NCBI GenBank assembly: GCA_016463225.1
Contig: JAEMRT010000038.1
Span: forward strand, 1 to 41,685
Direction: 5' to 3'
DNA length: 41,685 bases
From: Sphingopyxis sp.
GTDB taxonomy: Bacteria; Pseudomonadota; Alphaproteobacteria; Sphingomonadales; Sphingomonadaceae
Under the pieces are notes generated by a model, which was given only the letters and a program-made list of their open reading frames with translations, was not told the DNA's origin and did not search any database. The translations under genes were made by a program, and so were the position numbers. Positions 1 through 7,468 of the stretch are shown one piece after another. Within the stretch, counting starts at the first letter, position 1, and each line of letters opens with the position of its first letter.

Positions 1-365
1 CGCCGGTGGTTTGCGAGCCCGGGCCGTACATCGTGTACTTCGACTGGGATCAGTCGAACATCACGCCGGAAGCGGCTTCGACGCTCGACAACGCGATCAG
101 CGCCTACAACCGTGGTTGCACGGGTACGCAGGTCATGCTCGCCGGTCACGCTGACCGTTCGGGTTCGGCCACGTACAACGTCGGCCTGTCGGAACGCCGC
201 AACACCGCGGTTCGCAGCTATCTGACCGCTCGCGGTATCTCGGACGGCTCGATCAGCGCGCAGGGCTTCGGCGAAAGCCGCCCGGCCGTTGCCACCGCCG
301 ATGGCGTCCGCAACGACCAGAACCGTCGCGTGGAAATCACTTACGGTCCGAACTCGGGCATGTAA
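1..365 (+). CDS. OmpA-family outer membrane protein, C-terminal part (5' end outside window)
   Basis: The reading frame is open from the left edge (frame starting at base 3) to a TAA at 363-365, so only about the last 120 residues are present. They form a complete OmpA/MotB peptidoglycan-binding domain. The stretch YFDWDQSNITPEAASTLDNA is its first strand and helix, AGHADRSGS is the conserved beta-strand with the diaminopimelate-contacting Asp region, and NVGLSERRNTAVRSYL is the family helix with the Leu-Ser-x-Arg-Arg signature. Proteins of this family normally have an outer-membrane beta-barrel or lipoprotein N-terminus and tether the envelope to peptidoglycan; that part is not visible here. 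A strong intrinsic terminator follows 42 bases after the stop, so the gene probably ends its transcription unit. Family assignment is secure, the exact porin type is not. Confidence 0.9.
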   Translation, partial: PVVCEPGPYIVYFDWDQSNITPEAASTLDNAISAYNRGCTGTQVMLAGHADRSGSATYNVGLSERRNTAVRSYLTARGISDGSISAQGFGESRPAVATADGVRNDQNRRVEITYGPNSGM

Positions 366-407
366 GACCGGTTTCCATTCCCGACCGGGACTGGAAGAAA
401 CAAGCGA

Positions 408-440
408 GGGCGGTACCGCAAGGTGCCGCCCTTTCTTTTT
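408..440 (+). terminator. Rho-independent terminator of the OmpA-family gene
   Basis: A 10-bp stem (408-417 with 422-431, one G-U pair) closes on a GCAA tetraloop (418-421). It is followed by TTTCTTTTT (432-440). This is the clearest intrinsic terminator in the window and fits the strong expression expected of an OmpA-type porin. Confidence 0.9.
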
Positions 441-483
441 GTGTGCGGTGAATGGCGAGGGCTGCCCGATGCCATTTTCAAAC

Positions 484-514
484 TTCACTTGCGCGTGCTG
501 ATATATGATATACC
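484..514 (+). promoter_or_regulatory. AT-rich candidate promoter for the ExbD gene, with a tandem 7-mer
   Basis: An AT-rich island in otherwise GC-rich DNA. TTCACT (484-489), 17 bases, then GATATA (507-512) reads as a weak sigma-70-like promoter. The 7-mer TGATATA occurs twice in tandem (499-505, 506-512). The 97-base leader to the ExbD start would be long. The call rests on composition and spacing only. Confidence 0.3.
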
Positions 515-609
515 ATTACAATCAGGGCGCGGGACGGTCTTGCGCCCTTGATGAGGAGGGCGGGCGCCCATCAATCGCGGCGCGGTCTGCTTCGACCGGG
601 AGAGAGACG

Positions 610-1050
610 ATGCGCACACGCCGCAGCATGTTTCATCGCAGCATTTTTCGCGCCGACCCCAATGGCGATCCCGACATCAACACGACGCCGCTGATCGACG
701 TCATGCTGGTGATGCTGGTAATGTTTATCATCACCATCCCGCCGCCGACGCATAGCGTCGATGTGACGTTGCCGGGCGGCATCCCCCCGACCGCTGAGGT
801 ACGCGACGAAAACCGCGTCACGATCGACACCAGCGACGTAATCCGCTGGAACGGCGAGCCGGTCAATCTGGCGGAACTTGGGCAGTTGGTGAAGGTTGCG
901 GCGGACCGTCCGGACACTGCGACCCTGATGTTCGAGCCCGAAGCACGGGCGCGCTACCTGCGCGTCGATGAGGCGATCGGGGCGATCCGGCGTAACGGCG
1001 GGTCGAAGCTCGCCTTTCCGGGAATCCAGCAATATGCCGGACTGATCTGA
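610..1050 (+). CDS. ExbD/TolR-family biopolymer transport protein
   Basis: A 146-residue protein of the ExbD/TolR family, the proton-motive-force transducing partner of ExbB/TolQ that energises TonB-dependent transporters or the Tol system. After a short basic cytoplasmic N-terminus (MRTRRSMFHRSIFR) comes the family hallmark DINTTPLIDVMLVMLVMFII. This has the conserved membrane Asp (Asp30) at the start of the single transmembrane helix, followed by a periplasmic domain with DVTLPGG and a C-terminal beta-strand region. I chose the ATG at 610 because GGGAGAGAG lies just upstream and it gives the normal short N-terminus; the frame is open further up but that extension does not look like the family. 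No ExbB or TonB gene adjoins it, which is unusual for a single ExbD. Sphingomonads often carry spare ExbD copies, so it may pair with an ExbB encoded elsewhere. Confidence 0.88.
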   Translation: MRTRRSMFHRSIFRADPNGDPDINTTPLIDVMLVMLVMFIITIPPPTHSVDVTLPGGIPPTAEVRDENRVTIDTSDVIRWNGEPVNLAELGQLVKVAADRPDTATLMFEPEARARYLRVDEAIGAIRRNGGSKLAFPGIQQYAGLI

Positions 1051-1068
1051 CCGCCGCGCCCGTCGCCG

Positions 1069-1605
1069 TCAGGCGACGGGCGCCGTGCCGGCGCGAAGAT
1101 AGGGCGTTATGTAGCCGACATAGTCGGCCTTGCCGAGCGGAACGCCCATGTGGCGGAGGATCGAATAGGCGGCGACAAGGTGGAAATAGAACTGCGGCTG
1201 CGCCCAGTCGCGGACGTAGGTGCGCGCCGTCATGTCGAAGATCATGCCGTTGGGCAGGTCGAAGCTGACAGGCCGGTCGGGGTCGGCGTCCATCGTCGCC
1301 GCATCGACGGTGTCGAGCCACGCCAGCGTCGACGCGATCTGTGCCTGCAGCCCGGCAAAGTCCGTCGCGTCGTCGGTCAGCGTGGGTGCGCCGGTCGCTC
1401 CGAGGCGGGTCGGCGGCTGAATTGCTTGCAGGCAGCTGGAGCGAATTTGCGCCGCGAGCGGAAACATGTCGGGCGCGAGGCGCGAGACGACGAGTTGCAA
1501 CTCGCCGACATCGTTGTCGGCGCCCCAGACGAGCGCCTTAGCGAGCTGCGCCGAGAGGGCGCGCAGGCCGTTTATATAGGCCGGAACGGTCATATCGTAA
1601 AGCAT
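1069..1605 (-). CDS. DUF1993 domain-containing protein
   Basis: A 178-residue protein matching the DUF1993 family: LYDMTVPAYINGLRALSAQL at the N-terminus, Pro-rich central part, and the C-terminal YFHLVAAYSILRHMGVPLGKADYVG typical of the family (text split here: YFHLVAAYSI, then LRHMGVPLGKADYVG). DUF1993 proteins are all-helical and resemble DinB/YfiT four-helix bundles. No enzymatic role is established, and no metal-binding His triad is obvious here. Two in-frame ATGs compete: the one at 1605 has AAAGGA seven bases upstream, while the one at 1611 has the same AAAGGA only one base away, so I prefer 1605. It lies tail to tail with the ExbD gene (18 bases apart) and just downstream of the ABC exporter reading in the opposite order, so it has its own leader of about 20 bases between genes on the minus strand and may be co-transcribed with the exporter. 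Confidence 0.82.
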   Translation of the reverse strand: MLYDMTVPAYINGLRALSAQLAKALVWGADNDVGELQLVVSRLAPDMFPLAAQIRSSCLQAIQPPTRLGATGAPTLTDDATDFAGLQAQIASTLAWLDTVDAATMDADPDRPVSFDLPNGMIFDMTARTYVRDWAQPQFYFHLVAAYSILRHMGVPLGKADYVGYITPYLRAGTAPVA

Positions 1606-1632
1606 CGTCATATCCTTTGAAGGGCAATGCGG

Positions 1633-3432
1633 TCAGGCGGGAGCGAGGTTGTCCTGGAACTGCAGGCGCGCGAGGCGGGCATAGAGGCCATCGGCGGCGA
1701 CGAGCGTATCGTGCTTGCCCTCCTCGACGATGCGGCCGTTATCCATGACGATGATGCGGTCGGCGGCGCGGACGGTGGCGAGGCGGTGCGCGATGACGAT
1801 CGTGGTGCGGTCGTGCATCAGCGCTTCGAGCGCGTCCTGCACCAGCTTTTCGGATTCGGCGTCGAGCGCCGAGGTTGCCTCGTCGAGCAGCAACAGCGGA
1901 GCGCGGCGGAGCAGGGCGCGGGCGATCGCGACGCGCTGGCGCTGGCCGCCCGACAGGCGGGCGCCGCCCTCACCCATGAAGGTGTCGAGGCCTTGCGGAA
2001 GTTTGCGCAAGAATTCTTCAGCATTGGCGGCGCGCGCGGCGTCCCACAATTGCTCGTCGGTGGCGTCCCAATTGCCATAGCGCAGATTGTCGCGCGCCGA
2101 GGCGGCGAAGATCACCGTTTCCTGCGGCACCATCGCAATGCGGGCGCGGATGTCGGCCGGGTCGGCGTCGACGAGCGGGACGCCGTCGAGCAGAACCTGC
2201 CCGGCCTGCGGATCGTAGAATCGCTCGGCGAGCTGGAACAACGTCGACTTGCCGGCGCCCGAGGGGCCGACGATGGCAACGGTTTCGCGCGGCTGGATCG
2301 CGAGGTTGAAATCATGGAGCGCCGGCGCATCGGGACGCGTGGGATAGTGGAATTCGACGTTTGCGAATTCGAGCGTGCCGCGCGAAGGCTCCGGGAAGGC
2401 GCGCGGCTGTACCGGCGGTGCGATGCTCGCTTCGGCATTGAGCAGTTCGCTGAGCCGCTCGGCGGCGCCCGCGGCGCGCAGCAGGTCGCCATAGACTTCG
2501 GTCAGCGCGCCGAACGCCCCCGCGACGAGCCCGCCAGTGAGGACGAACGCGGCGATGGTGCCGCCGGTGATCGTCCCCGCCGCGACGCCTTCGGCCCCGT
2601 ACCACAGCAGAGTGGTGATCGCGCCAAACAGCAGCCCGATGACGATCGCGGTCATGATCGCGCGCAGCCGGATCCGGCGCTTGGCGGTGGCAAAGGTCGC
2701 CTCGACCGCGCTCGCGAAGCGGGCGGCTTCGCGCTCTTCCTGACCGAACGCCTGAACGATTTTCATCGCGCCCAATTGCTCCGACGTCGTTGCGCCAATA
2801 TCGGCGACGCGATCCTGGCTCGTCCGCGACACATTCTGGAGGCGGCGGCCGAGCAGGACGATCGGCATGATGATCACGGGAATGCCGAGCAGGATGCCGC
2901 CGGTCAGTTTGGGCGACAGAGTGAAGAGATAGGCGATGCCGCCGATCCCCATCACCATGTTGCGCAGCGCCACCGATACCGTTGTGCCGACGACCTGTTC
3001 GATGATCGTGGTGTCCGAGGTCATCCGCGAGGCAATTTCGGACGGACGGTTTTCCTCGAAGAATCCGGGTGCGAGGCGGAGCAGGTTGCGCTGGACCGCC
3101 TGCCGAATGTCGGCAACGGTACGCTCGCCAAGCCAGCTGACAAAATAGAAGCGCAGCGCGGTGGCGAGCGCGAGAGTTAGCACAATGCCATAGAACAGCC
3201 GAAAATGCGGGGCGACGTCGCCGCCGCCGGCGACAAACCCGCTGTCGATCATTTCCTTGAACTGCCAAGGAATCGCCAGCGTCGCGAGCGCGGCGACGCC
3301 GAGCGCGACAGCGGCAATAACCAGCTGCAGCGGGTAAGCGCTGGCATAGTGCCAGATCATCCGCAGGCTGCCGAGTTTGCGGCGGGGCTCGGCGGGGGCT
3401 TTCGCGGCGGAAGGTTCGGGGGTGATGGCCAT
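1633..3432 (-). CDS. ABC transporter, MsbA-like half-transporter (exporter type)
   Basis: A 599-residue half-size ABC exporter of the ABCB/MsbA type: an N-terminal six-helix transmembrane domain (about residues 35-325) fused to a nucleotide-binding domain (about 350-590). The ATPase motifs are intact: Walker A GPSGAGKST (389-397), the signature LSGGQRQR (493-500), Walker B LLLLDEAT (513-520) and the switch His in IVIAHR (549). Such homodimers export lipids, lipid-linked glycans, peptides or drugs across the inner membrane, and the substrate cannot be told from sequence. The ATG at 3432 gives a typical N-terminus (MAITPEPSAAK); the frame stays open upstream without homologous character. The DUF1993 gene follows in the same direction 27 bases on, suggesting a two-gene unit. 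The essential msbA of LPS export is normally elsewhere in these genomes, so I would not name it msbA. Confidence 0.92.
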   Translation of the reverse strand: MAITPEPSAAKAPAEPRRKLGSLRMIWHYASAYPLQLVIAAVALGVAALATLAIPWQFKEMIDSGFVAGGGDVAPHFRLFYGIVLTLALATALRFYFVSWLGERTVADIRQAVQRNLLRLAPGFFEENRPSEIASRMTSDTTIIEQVVGTTVSVALRNMVMGIGGIAYLFTLSPKLTGGILLGIPVIIMPIVLLGRRLQNVSRTSQDRVADIGATTSEQLGAMKIVQAFGQEEREAARFASAVEATFATAKRRIRLRAIMTAIVIGLLFGAITTLLWYGAEGVAAGTITGGTIAAFVLTGGLVAGAFGALTEVYGDLLRAAGAAERLSELLNAEASIAPPVQPRAFPEPSRGTLEFANVEFHYPTRPDAPALHDFNLAIQPRETVAIVGPSGAGKSTLFQLAERFYDPQAGQVLLDGVPLVDADPADIRARIAMVPQETVIFAASARDNLRYGNWDATDEQLWDAARAANAEEFLRKLPQGLDTFMGEGGARLSGGQRQRVAIARALLRRAPLLLLDEATSALDAESEKLVQDALEALMHDRTTIVIAHRLATVRAADRIIVMDNGRIVEEGKHDTLVAADGLYARLARLQFQDNLAPA

Positions 3433-3654
3433 CGCAGCGGCCCTAGCAGCGGCAGTGATCGCGCTCAACGACGCAGAATGACCCCGTTGCTTCAAGCGCT
3501 TTGAAGCAGAGCTGCATACCGGAGATCGACGTAGGACCGAAATTGCACATGCCCACCAATTTTGATGCATTGCACAATGAAGCGGAAAGCCTAGACTGAC
3601 GCCAACGAACGGACGCCTGAAGAGCGTCGGGGCTTGCCAAGGAACTAATCAAAC

Positions 3655-4875
3655 ATGCTGTATCACGCCTTTGAAATGCAAAAGAGCTGGCTGGCGGGCG
3701 CGAGCGCGCTGGCGACCGCGGGGGCGCAGGCGATGCAACACCCGGCGAATCCGCTCGGCTATTTCGGCGGCAGCCCGCAATTTGCATCGGCGCTGGAAGT
3801 GTTCGCGCACGCCGCGGCGCCGCGCGGGAAGCCGGGATTCGAGCTGTATGAAACCGAGGTCGCGGGCGAAATGGTGCGCGTCACCGAAGTGATCGAAGCG
3901 CGCAAGCCCTTTGGCCAGCTCAAGCATTTTAAACACAAGGGCGCGAAGGATGCGCCGAAACTGCTGATCGTGGCGCCGATGTCGGGCCATTATGCGACGC
4001 TGCTGCGCGGCACGGTCGAGCGGATGCTGCCCGGGCATGACGTGTGGATTACCGACTGGCGCGACGCGCGCAACGTCCCGCTGGAGGCTGGTCAGTTCGA
4101 CCTCGACGATTATATCGATTATCTGATCGGCTGGATGGAGCATATCGGCCCCGGCGCGCATATGCTGGCGGTGTGCCAGCCATCGGTGCCGGCGCTTGCG
4201 GCGGCGGCAATCATGGCTGCCGACAAGAACAAGTGCCGCCCGAAAACGCTGACCATGATGGGCGGACCGATAGACACCCGCAAGGCGCCGACCGCGGTCA
4301 ACCAGCATGCGATGACGCGGCCACATGCGTGGTTCCAGGAAAATGTCATCGTGACCGTTCCGGCCTGGTATCCGGGCGCCGGGCGCCGCGTCTATCCGGG
4401 CTTCCTGCAACTGGCGGGCTTCATGTCGATGAACCTGGGCAATCACATGATGAGCCATTGGTCGATGTTCAAACATCTGGTCGATGGCGACGGCGAAGAA
4501 GCCGACAAGACCAAGGAATTTTACGACGAATATCGCTCGGTGTGCGACATGACCGCCGAATTCTATCTGCAGACCGTTGACGTCGTGTTCCAGCGCCATG
4601 CGCTGCCCAAGGGCGAAATGCTGCATCGCGGCAAGCCGGTCGACCTCAATGCGATCGAGGATATCGCGATTCTGGCAATCGAGGGCGAGCGCGACGATAT
4701 TTCGGGGATCGGCCAGACCAAGGCGGCGCTGACGCTGGCCAAATCGCTGCCGACCGAGAAAAAGAAATATCTGATGGCGAAGACTGTCGGCCATTATGGC
4801 ATCTTCAACGGCCGCAAATGGCGCGAAGATATTGCGCCGGTGGTCGAGGGGTGGATTCGCAGCAACGGGGGTTGA
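3655..4875 (+). CDS. phaZ: Intracellular polyhydroxybutyrate depolymerase
   Basis: A 406-residue protein of the PhaZ intracellular depolymerase family (Cupriavidus PhaZa1 type), which degrades native PHB granules to mobilise stored carbon. The family is an alpha/beta hydrolase whose nucleophile is Cys instead of Ser. Here the nucleophile elbow reads AVCQPSVP with Cys174. The acidic residue lies in the EGERDDISG region and the catalytic His in TVGHYGIFNGRKWR near the C-terminus. The N-terminal MLYHAFEMQKSWLAGASA is typical of the family, where this helix associates with the granule surface. No signal peptide is present, as expected for a cytoplasmic enzyme. AAGGA (3639-3643) precedes the ATG. 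It is divergent from the ABC exporter across about 220 bases. No phaC or phasin gene is in the window, so synthesis is encoded elsewhere. Confidence 0.95.
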   Translation: MLYHAFEMQKSWLAGASALATAGAQAMQHPANPLGYFGGSPQFASALEVFAHAAAPRGKPGFELYETEVAGEMVRVTEVIEARKPFGQLKHFKHKGAKDAPKLLIVAPMSGHYATLLRGTVERMLPGHDVWITDWRDARNVPLEAGQFDLDDYIDYLIGWMEHIGPGAHMLAVCQPSVPALAAAAIMAADKNKCRPKTLTMMGGPIDTRKAPTAVNQHAMTRPHAWFQENVIVTVPAWYPGAGRRVYPGFLQLAGFMSMNLGNHMMSHWSMFKHLVDGDGEEADKTKEFYDEYRSVCDMTAEFYLQTVDVVFQRHALPKGEMLHRGKPVDLNAIEDIAILAIEGERDDISGIGQTKAALTLAKSLPTEKKKYLMAKTVGHYGIFNGRKWREDIAPVVEGWIRSNGG

Positions 4876-4907
4876 GGGTTGGTTGCTGGCGCGGTTGACG
4901 CCACAAT

Positions 4908-5043
4908 AATCCTCCCCGCTTGCGGGGAGGGGGACCGCCGAAGGCGGTGGAGGGGGGCCACGGCCTGAGGCGAGGTTGCGGGAGGACGCCAACCCCCTCC
5001 GTCAGCGCTACGCGCTGCCACCTCCCCACAAGTGGGGAGGATC
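4908..5043. repeat. REP doublet (two inverted CCTCCCC-type palindromic units)
   Basis: Two related palindromic units stand head to head. The left unit (4908-4957) has CCTCCCCGC-TTGC-like hairpin bases followed by ACCGCCGAAGGCGGT. The right unit (4991-5043) is its diverged inverted copy, with CTCCCCACAAGTGGGGAG and AGCGCTACGCGCT. The element fills the space between convergent phaZ and the YkvA-like gene, where it could also end transcription from both sides. Confidence 0.8.
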
Positions 5044-5098
5044 TACGAATGTCCGCTCACTCCGACCGAACGGACGTTTCGGCTGCATGATCGCGCCG

Positions 5099-5494
5099 TC
5101 AATGCATCGGCGACGTGCGCACTGCCCAATAGACCAGATAGAGCAATCCCGCCCACAGCAGCAGGATGAGCAGCATTCCACTGCGGCTCGACGGGCGTTC
5201 GCTCGCCGCCTCGGCAGCGGCGTGGAGTTCGTTCCACAGCGACGGAGGAATCAGGCGGCGCACCGCCCATAATCCCAGCGGGACGATGAGCAGGTCGTCG
5301 AGCCAGCCCAGCACCGGAATGAAATCGGGGATCAGGTCGATTGGCGACAGCGCATAGGCGGCGACCGCGATCGCAAGGATGCGTGCGAGCATCGGCACGC
5401 GCGGGTCGCGGGCGGCGAGCCAGGCGGCATGCGCCTCGACCGCGAGGCGGTGGCCAAGTTCGCCGATGCGTTCGGAAAGGGATTTGCCGGTCAT
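5099..5494 (-). CDS. YkvA-family (DUF1232) small membrane protein
   Basis: A 131-residue protein with the DUF1232/YkvA signature YALSPIDLIPDFIPVLGWLD followed by DLLIVPLGLWAVRRLIP. The signature forms a membrane-associated helical hairpin. A second hydrophobic segment, MLLILLLWAGLLYLVYWAV, sits near the C-terminus, so I expect two membrane passages or one hairpin plus one helix. The function of the family is unknown. The gene is divergent from the epimerase gene with only 24 bases between the two starts, so their promoters must overlap. Its stop lies about 55 bases beyond the REP doublet downstream of phaZ. Confidence 0.88.
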   Translation of the reverse strand: MTGKSLSERIGELGHRLAVEAHAAWLAARDPRVPMLARILAIAVAAYALSPIDLIPDFIPVLGWLDDLLIVPLGLWAVRRLIPPSLWNELHAAAEAASERPSSRSGMLLILLLWAGLLYLVYWAVRTSPMH

Positions 5495-5518
5495 CGCGAT
5501 CTACCCTAGCCTTCCCGC

Positions 5519-6511
5519 ATGGCGATCCAACTGAAAAGCGCGCGCGTCGAGCGCTGGGCCGTCGCGGGATCGTTCGTGATTGCGCGCGGCGCCAGGACAT
5601 TTGTCGATGTTGTGGTTGCCGAGGTCGAGGGTGAGGGCGCGACGGGGCGCGGCGAGGGCACGCCGGTCTATTATCTGGGCGAAGATGCGGCGGGGTGCCG
5701 CGACCAGATTTTGCGCGCGGCACAGCATATCGCCGACATGAATGCATGCGAAGCGCGCGCCGTGGTGCAGGAGCTGATGGCGGCCGGCGCGGCGCGCAAT
5801 GCGCTCGATTGCGCGCTGTGGGATCTGGAGGCGAAGCAGCGCGGGCTGCGGCTGTGGCAGGTGGCCGGCTGCGATGGCGCGCCGACCGCGCGGGTCACCG
5901 CTTTCACCATCTCGCTGGGGTCGCCGGGCGCGATGGCCGAGCAGGCGGCAACCGCCGCGGCTGACGGCTATCGGCTGCTCAAGCTCAAATTGACCGGCGA
6001 CGCCGACCGCTTGCGCGTTGCCGCGGTGCGCAAGGGCGCCCCCGAAGCGCGGCTGATCGTCGACGCCAATGAAAGCTGGCGCGACATCGACATTTTGAGC
6101 GAGGCCGAAGCACTGGCCGACCTGGGGGTCGAGATGATCGAGCAGCCGGTACCGGTCGGTGCCGACGCGCTGCTCGACCCCATCTATGCGCCGATCCCCT
6201 TCATCGCCGACGAAAGCTGTCAGACCGCCGCCGATGTCGCGCGGATCGGCGCCTTTTATGACGGGGTGAACATCAAGCTCGACAAGGCAGGCGGGCTGAC
6301 CGAGGCGCTGCGCATCGCCGATGCCGCCGACGCGGCCGGATTGTCAATCATGGTCGGGTGCATGTTGTCGACCAGCCTCGCGATCGCGCCCGCGTTCGTG
6401 CTGGCGCAGCGCGCGCGCTGGGTCGACCTTGACGGCCCCGCACTGCTGGCGCGGGACCGCGAGGGTGGGTTTGAGTTTCGTGAGGGACGGATCGGGCCGC
6501 CGATTCAATAG
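5519..6511 (+). CDS. Enolase-superfamily dipeptide epimerase / N-acetyl-D-Glu racemase (DgcA-like)
   Basis: A 330-residue muconate-lactonising-type member of the enolase superfamily. The catalytic architecture is complete: the KLKLTGD lysine pair at the end of strand 2, metal ligands in IVDANESW (Asp), EMIEQPVP (Glu) and FIADESCQ (Asp), and the opposite-face lysine in VNIKLDKAGG. The capping domain begins with SFVIARGARTFVDVVVAEV, typical of L-Ala-D/L-Glu epimerases and of DgcA N-acetyl-glutamate racemases. Likely roles are recycling of murein peptides or D-glutamate catabolism. The usual partner of DgcA (DgcN) is not adjacent, so the substrate stays open between the two. The start ATG at 5519 has no strong Shine-Dalgarno. 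The gene ends convergently with the DUF805 gene with a 7-base overlap of the two reading frames. Confidence 0.88.
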   Translation: MAIQLKSARVERWAVAGSFVIARGARTFVDVVVAEVEGEGATGRGEGTPVYYLGEDAAGCRDQILRAAQHIADMNACEARAVVQELMAAGAARNALDCALWDLEAKQRGLRLWQVAGCDGAPTARVTAFTISLGSPGAMAEQAATAAADGYRLLKLKLTGDADRLRVAAVRKGAPEARLIVDANESWRDIDILSEAEALADLGVEMIEQPVPVGADALLDPIYAPIPFIADESCQTAADVARIGAFYDGVNIKLDKAGGLTEALRIADAADAAGLSIMVGCMLSTSLAIAPAFVLAQRARWVDLDGPALLARDREGGFEFREGRIGPPIQ

Positions 6512-6897
6512 ACGCGCCTTTCCTTCGGCACGTCGCTAACAGTTGCGGCCACGAATATGATTAGCAGCATGATCGTGGCCGAAAGGTTCCAATAGTAGGA
6601 GCCGACCGAAAGATTGATGTTGAAGAACGGCAGCAGCAGCCACCCCCGAGACAGTCCCGCCGATCGGAATCGCCGGGCAGTGAGACACAGCAATCCTGCG
6701 ACATAGAGCGCACATGGGACAAATGCCGCAAATCCTGCCCAACTCACCGGGAATATCACCATCCCGCGGCGACCATAAATCCATATTGCCGTGAGCAGAA
6801 AAAGCTCGGCAGGGATGATGATGATCAACCAGCGGCGATATTCGGCGCGGCTCGTTTCGCCGTGCCAGGAAACATTACGTGCCAGCCACTCGCTCAT
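6505..6897 (-). CDS. DUF805-like small integral membrane protein
   Basis: A 130-residue protein with about four hydrophobic segments. The N-terminal GETSRAEYRRWLII and the central CLTARRFRSAGLSRGWLLLP match the DUF805 layout, in which a short GR-x-x-R-x-x-YW start is followed by an RR-x-HDxGxSGWW-type turn. The match is diverged: the usual His-Asp of the turn reads Arg-Ser here. The family has no known function. Its last bases overlap the convergent epimerase gene. No Shine-Dalgarno is obvious. I am fairly sure that it is a real gene because of its membrane topology and family signature. Confidence 0.75.
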   Translation of the reverse strand: MSEWLARNVSWHGETSRAEYRRWLIIIIPAELFLLTAIWIYGRRGMVIFPVSWAGFAAFVPCALYVAGLLCLTARRFRSAGLSRGWLLLPFFNINLSVGSYYWNLSATIMLLIIFVAATVSDVPKERRVY

Positions 6898-6941
6898 TGG
6901 CTTCTTATTGAAGCGATCAGGGCGAGTGTCCAGTCAGTTGG

Positions 6942-7406
6942 TCAAAGCGCCACCTCTGCATGCTGGCCGAGTTCGCCTTCCTTCATCGTCAGGCCGGTCA
7001 TCAGTTTGAAGATGCCCTTGATGCCCGGGTCAGCGGTCCAGATTTCGGCGTCGGTCAGGTCGAAGCGGAGCAGGACCAGCTTGGGATCATCCTTGCCGCC
7101 CTCGTACCAGGCCGCGACGCCATTGCTCCACAGCTTGTCCAGCACCGCACGGTCGCTTTCGTGCACCAGCGTCCCTGAAATACAGGCGAACAGGTCGTGG
7201 CCCTTCGACGCGAATTGCGCCATCGCGGGGCCGCCACCCGACAGGCGGTTGTCGGTCGAGGTGAAGAACCAGAAGGCGCCATCGGCGTCCTTGTCGAGCT
7301 GGGCGTTCATCGGGATATGATGTTCGCGCTCGCCGGTTGCGCCGATCATCACATAGGGGCTGGCGGCCAAGGCTTTCCAGAACTGCTTCTTGATGTCGTC
7401 GCTCAT
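6942..7406 (-). CDS. Pyridoxamine 5'-phosphate oxidase-like (general stress protein 26 type) flavoprotein
   Basis: A 154-residue single-domain split-barrel protein. It starts MSDDIKKQFWKALAASPYVM, continues with HIPMNAQLDKD and AFWFFTSTDNRL, and ends in the family's C-terminal KLMTGLTMKEGELGQHAEV region. These are features of the general stress protein 26 / PNPOx-like group, small FMN- or F420-binding homodimers of unclear substrate. The ATG at 7406 is fixed by AAGGAG eight bases upstream; an upstream in-frame ATG at 7448 lacks that support. It is transcribed in the same direction as the S41 protease gene located 62 bases upstream and could be its third partner, although the gap is wide enough for its own promoter. 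Confidence 0.87.
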   Translation of the reverse strand: MSDDIKKQFWKALAASPYVMIGATGEREHHIPMNAQLDKDADGAFWFFTSTDNRLSGGGPAMAQFASKGHDLFACISGTLVHESDRAVLDKLWSNGVAAWYEGGKDDPKLVLLRFDLTDAEIWTADPGIKGIFKLMTGLTMKEGELGQHAEVAL

Positions 7407-7468
7407 GGGAGACTCCTTTTGTGAGTAGATGATCACCCAACGCGCCATTGCCGCCGATGTTGCGCTGC

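Noticed and set aside
1627..3180. 517-codon open frame on the plus strand opposite the ABC exporter
   Set aside because: It lies antisense to intact Walker and signature motifs and has no domain of its own.
3570..3597. Possible phaZ promoter TTGCAC-N16-TAGACT
   Set aside because: Only three of six -35 bases and four of six -10 bases fit the consensus, which is too weak to list as a feature.
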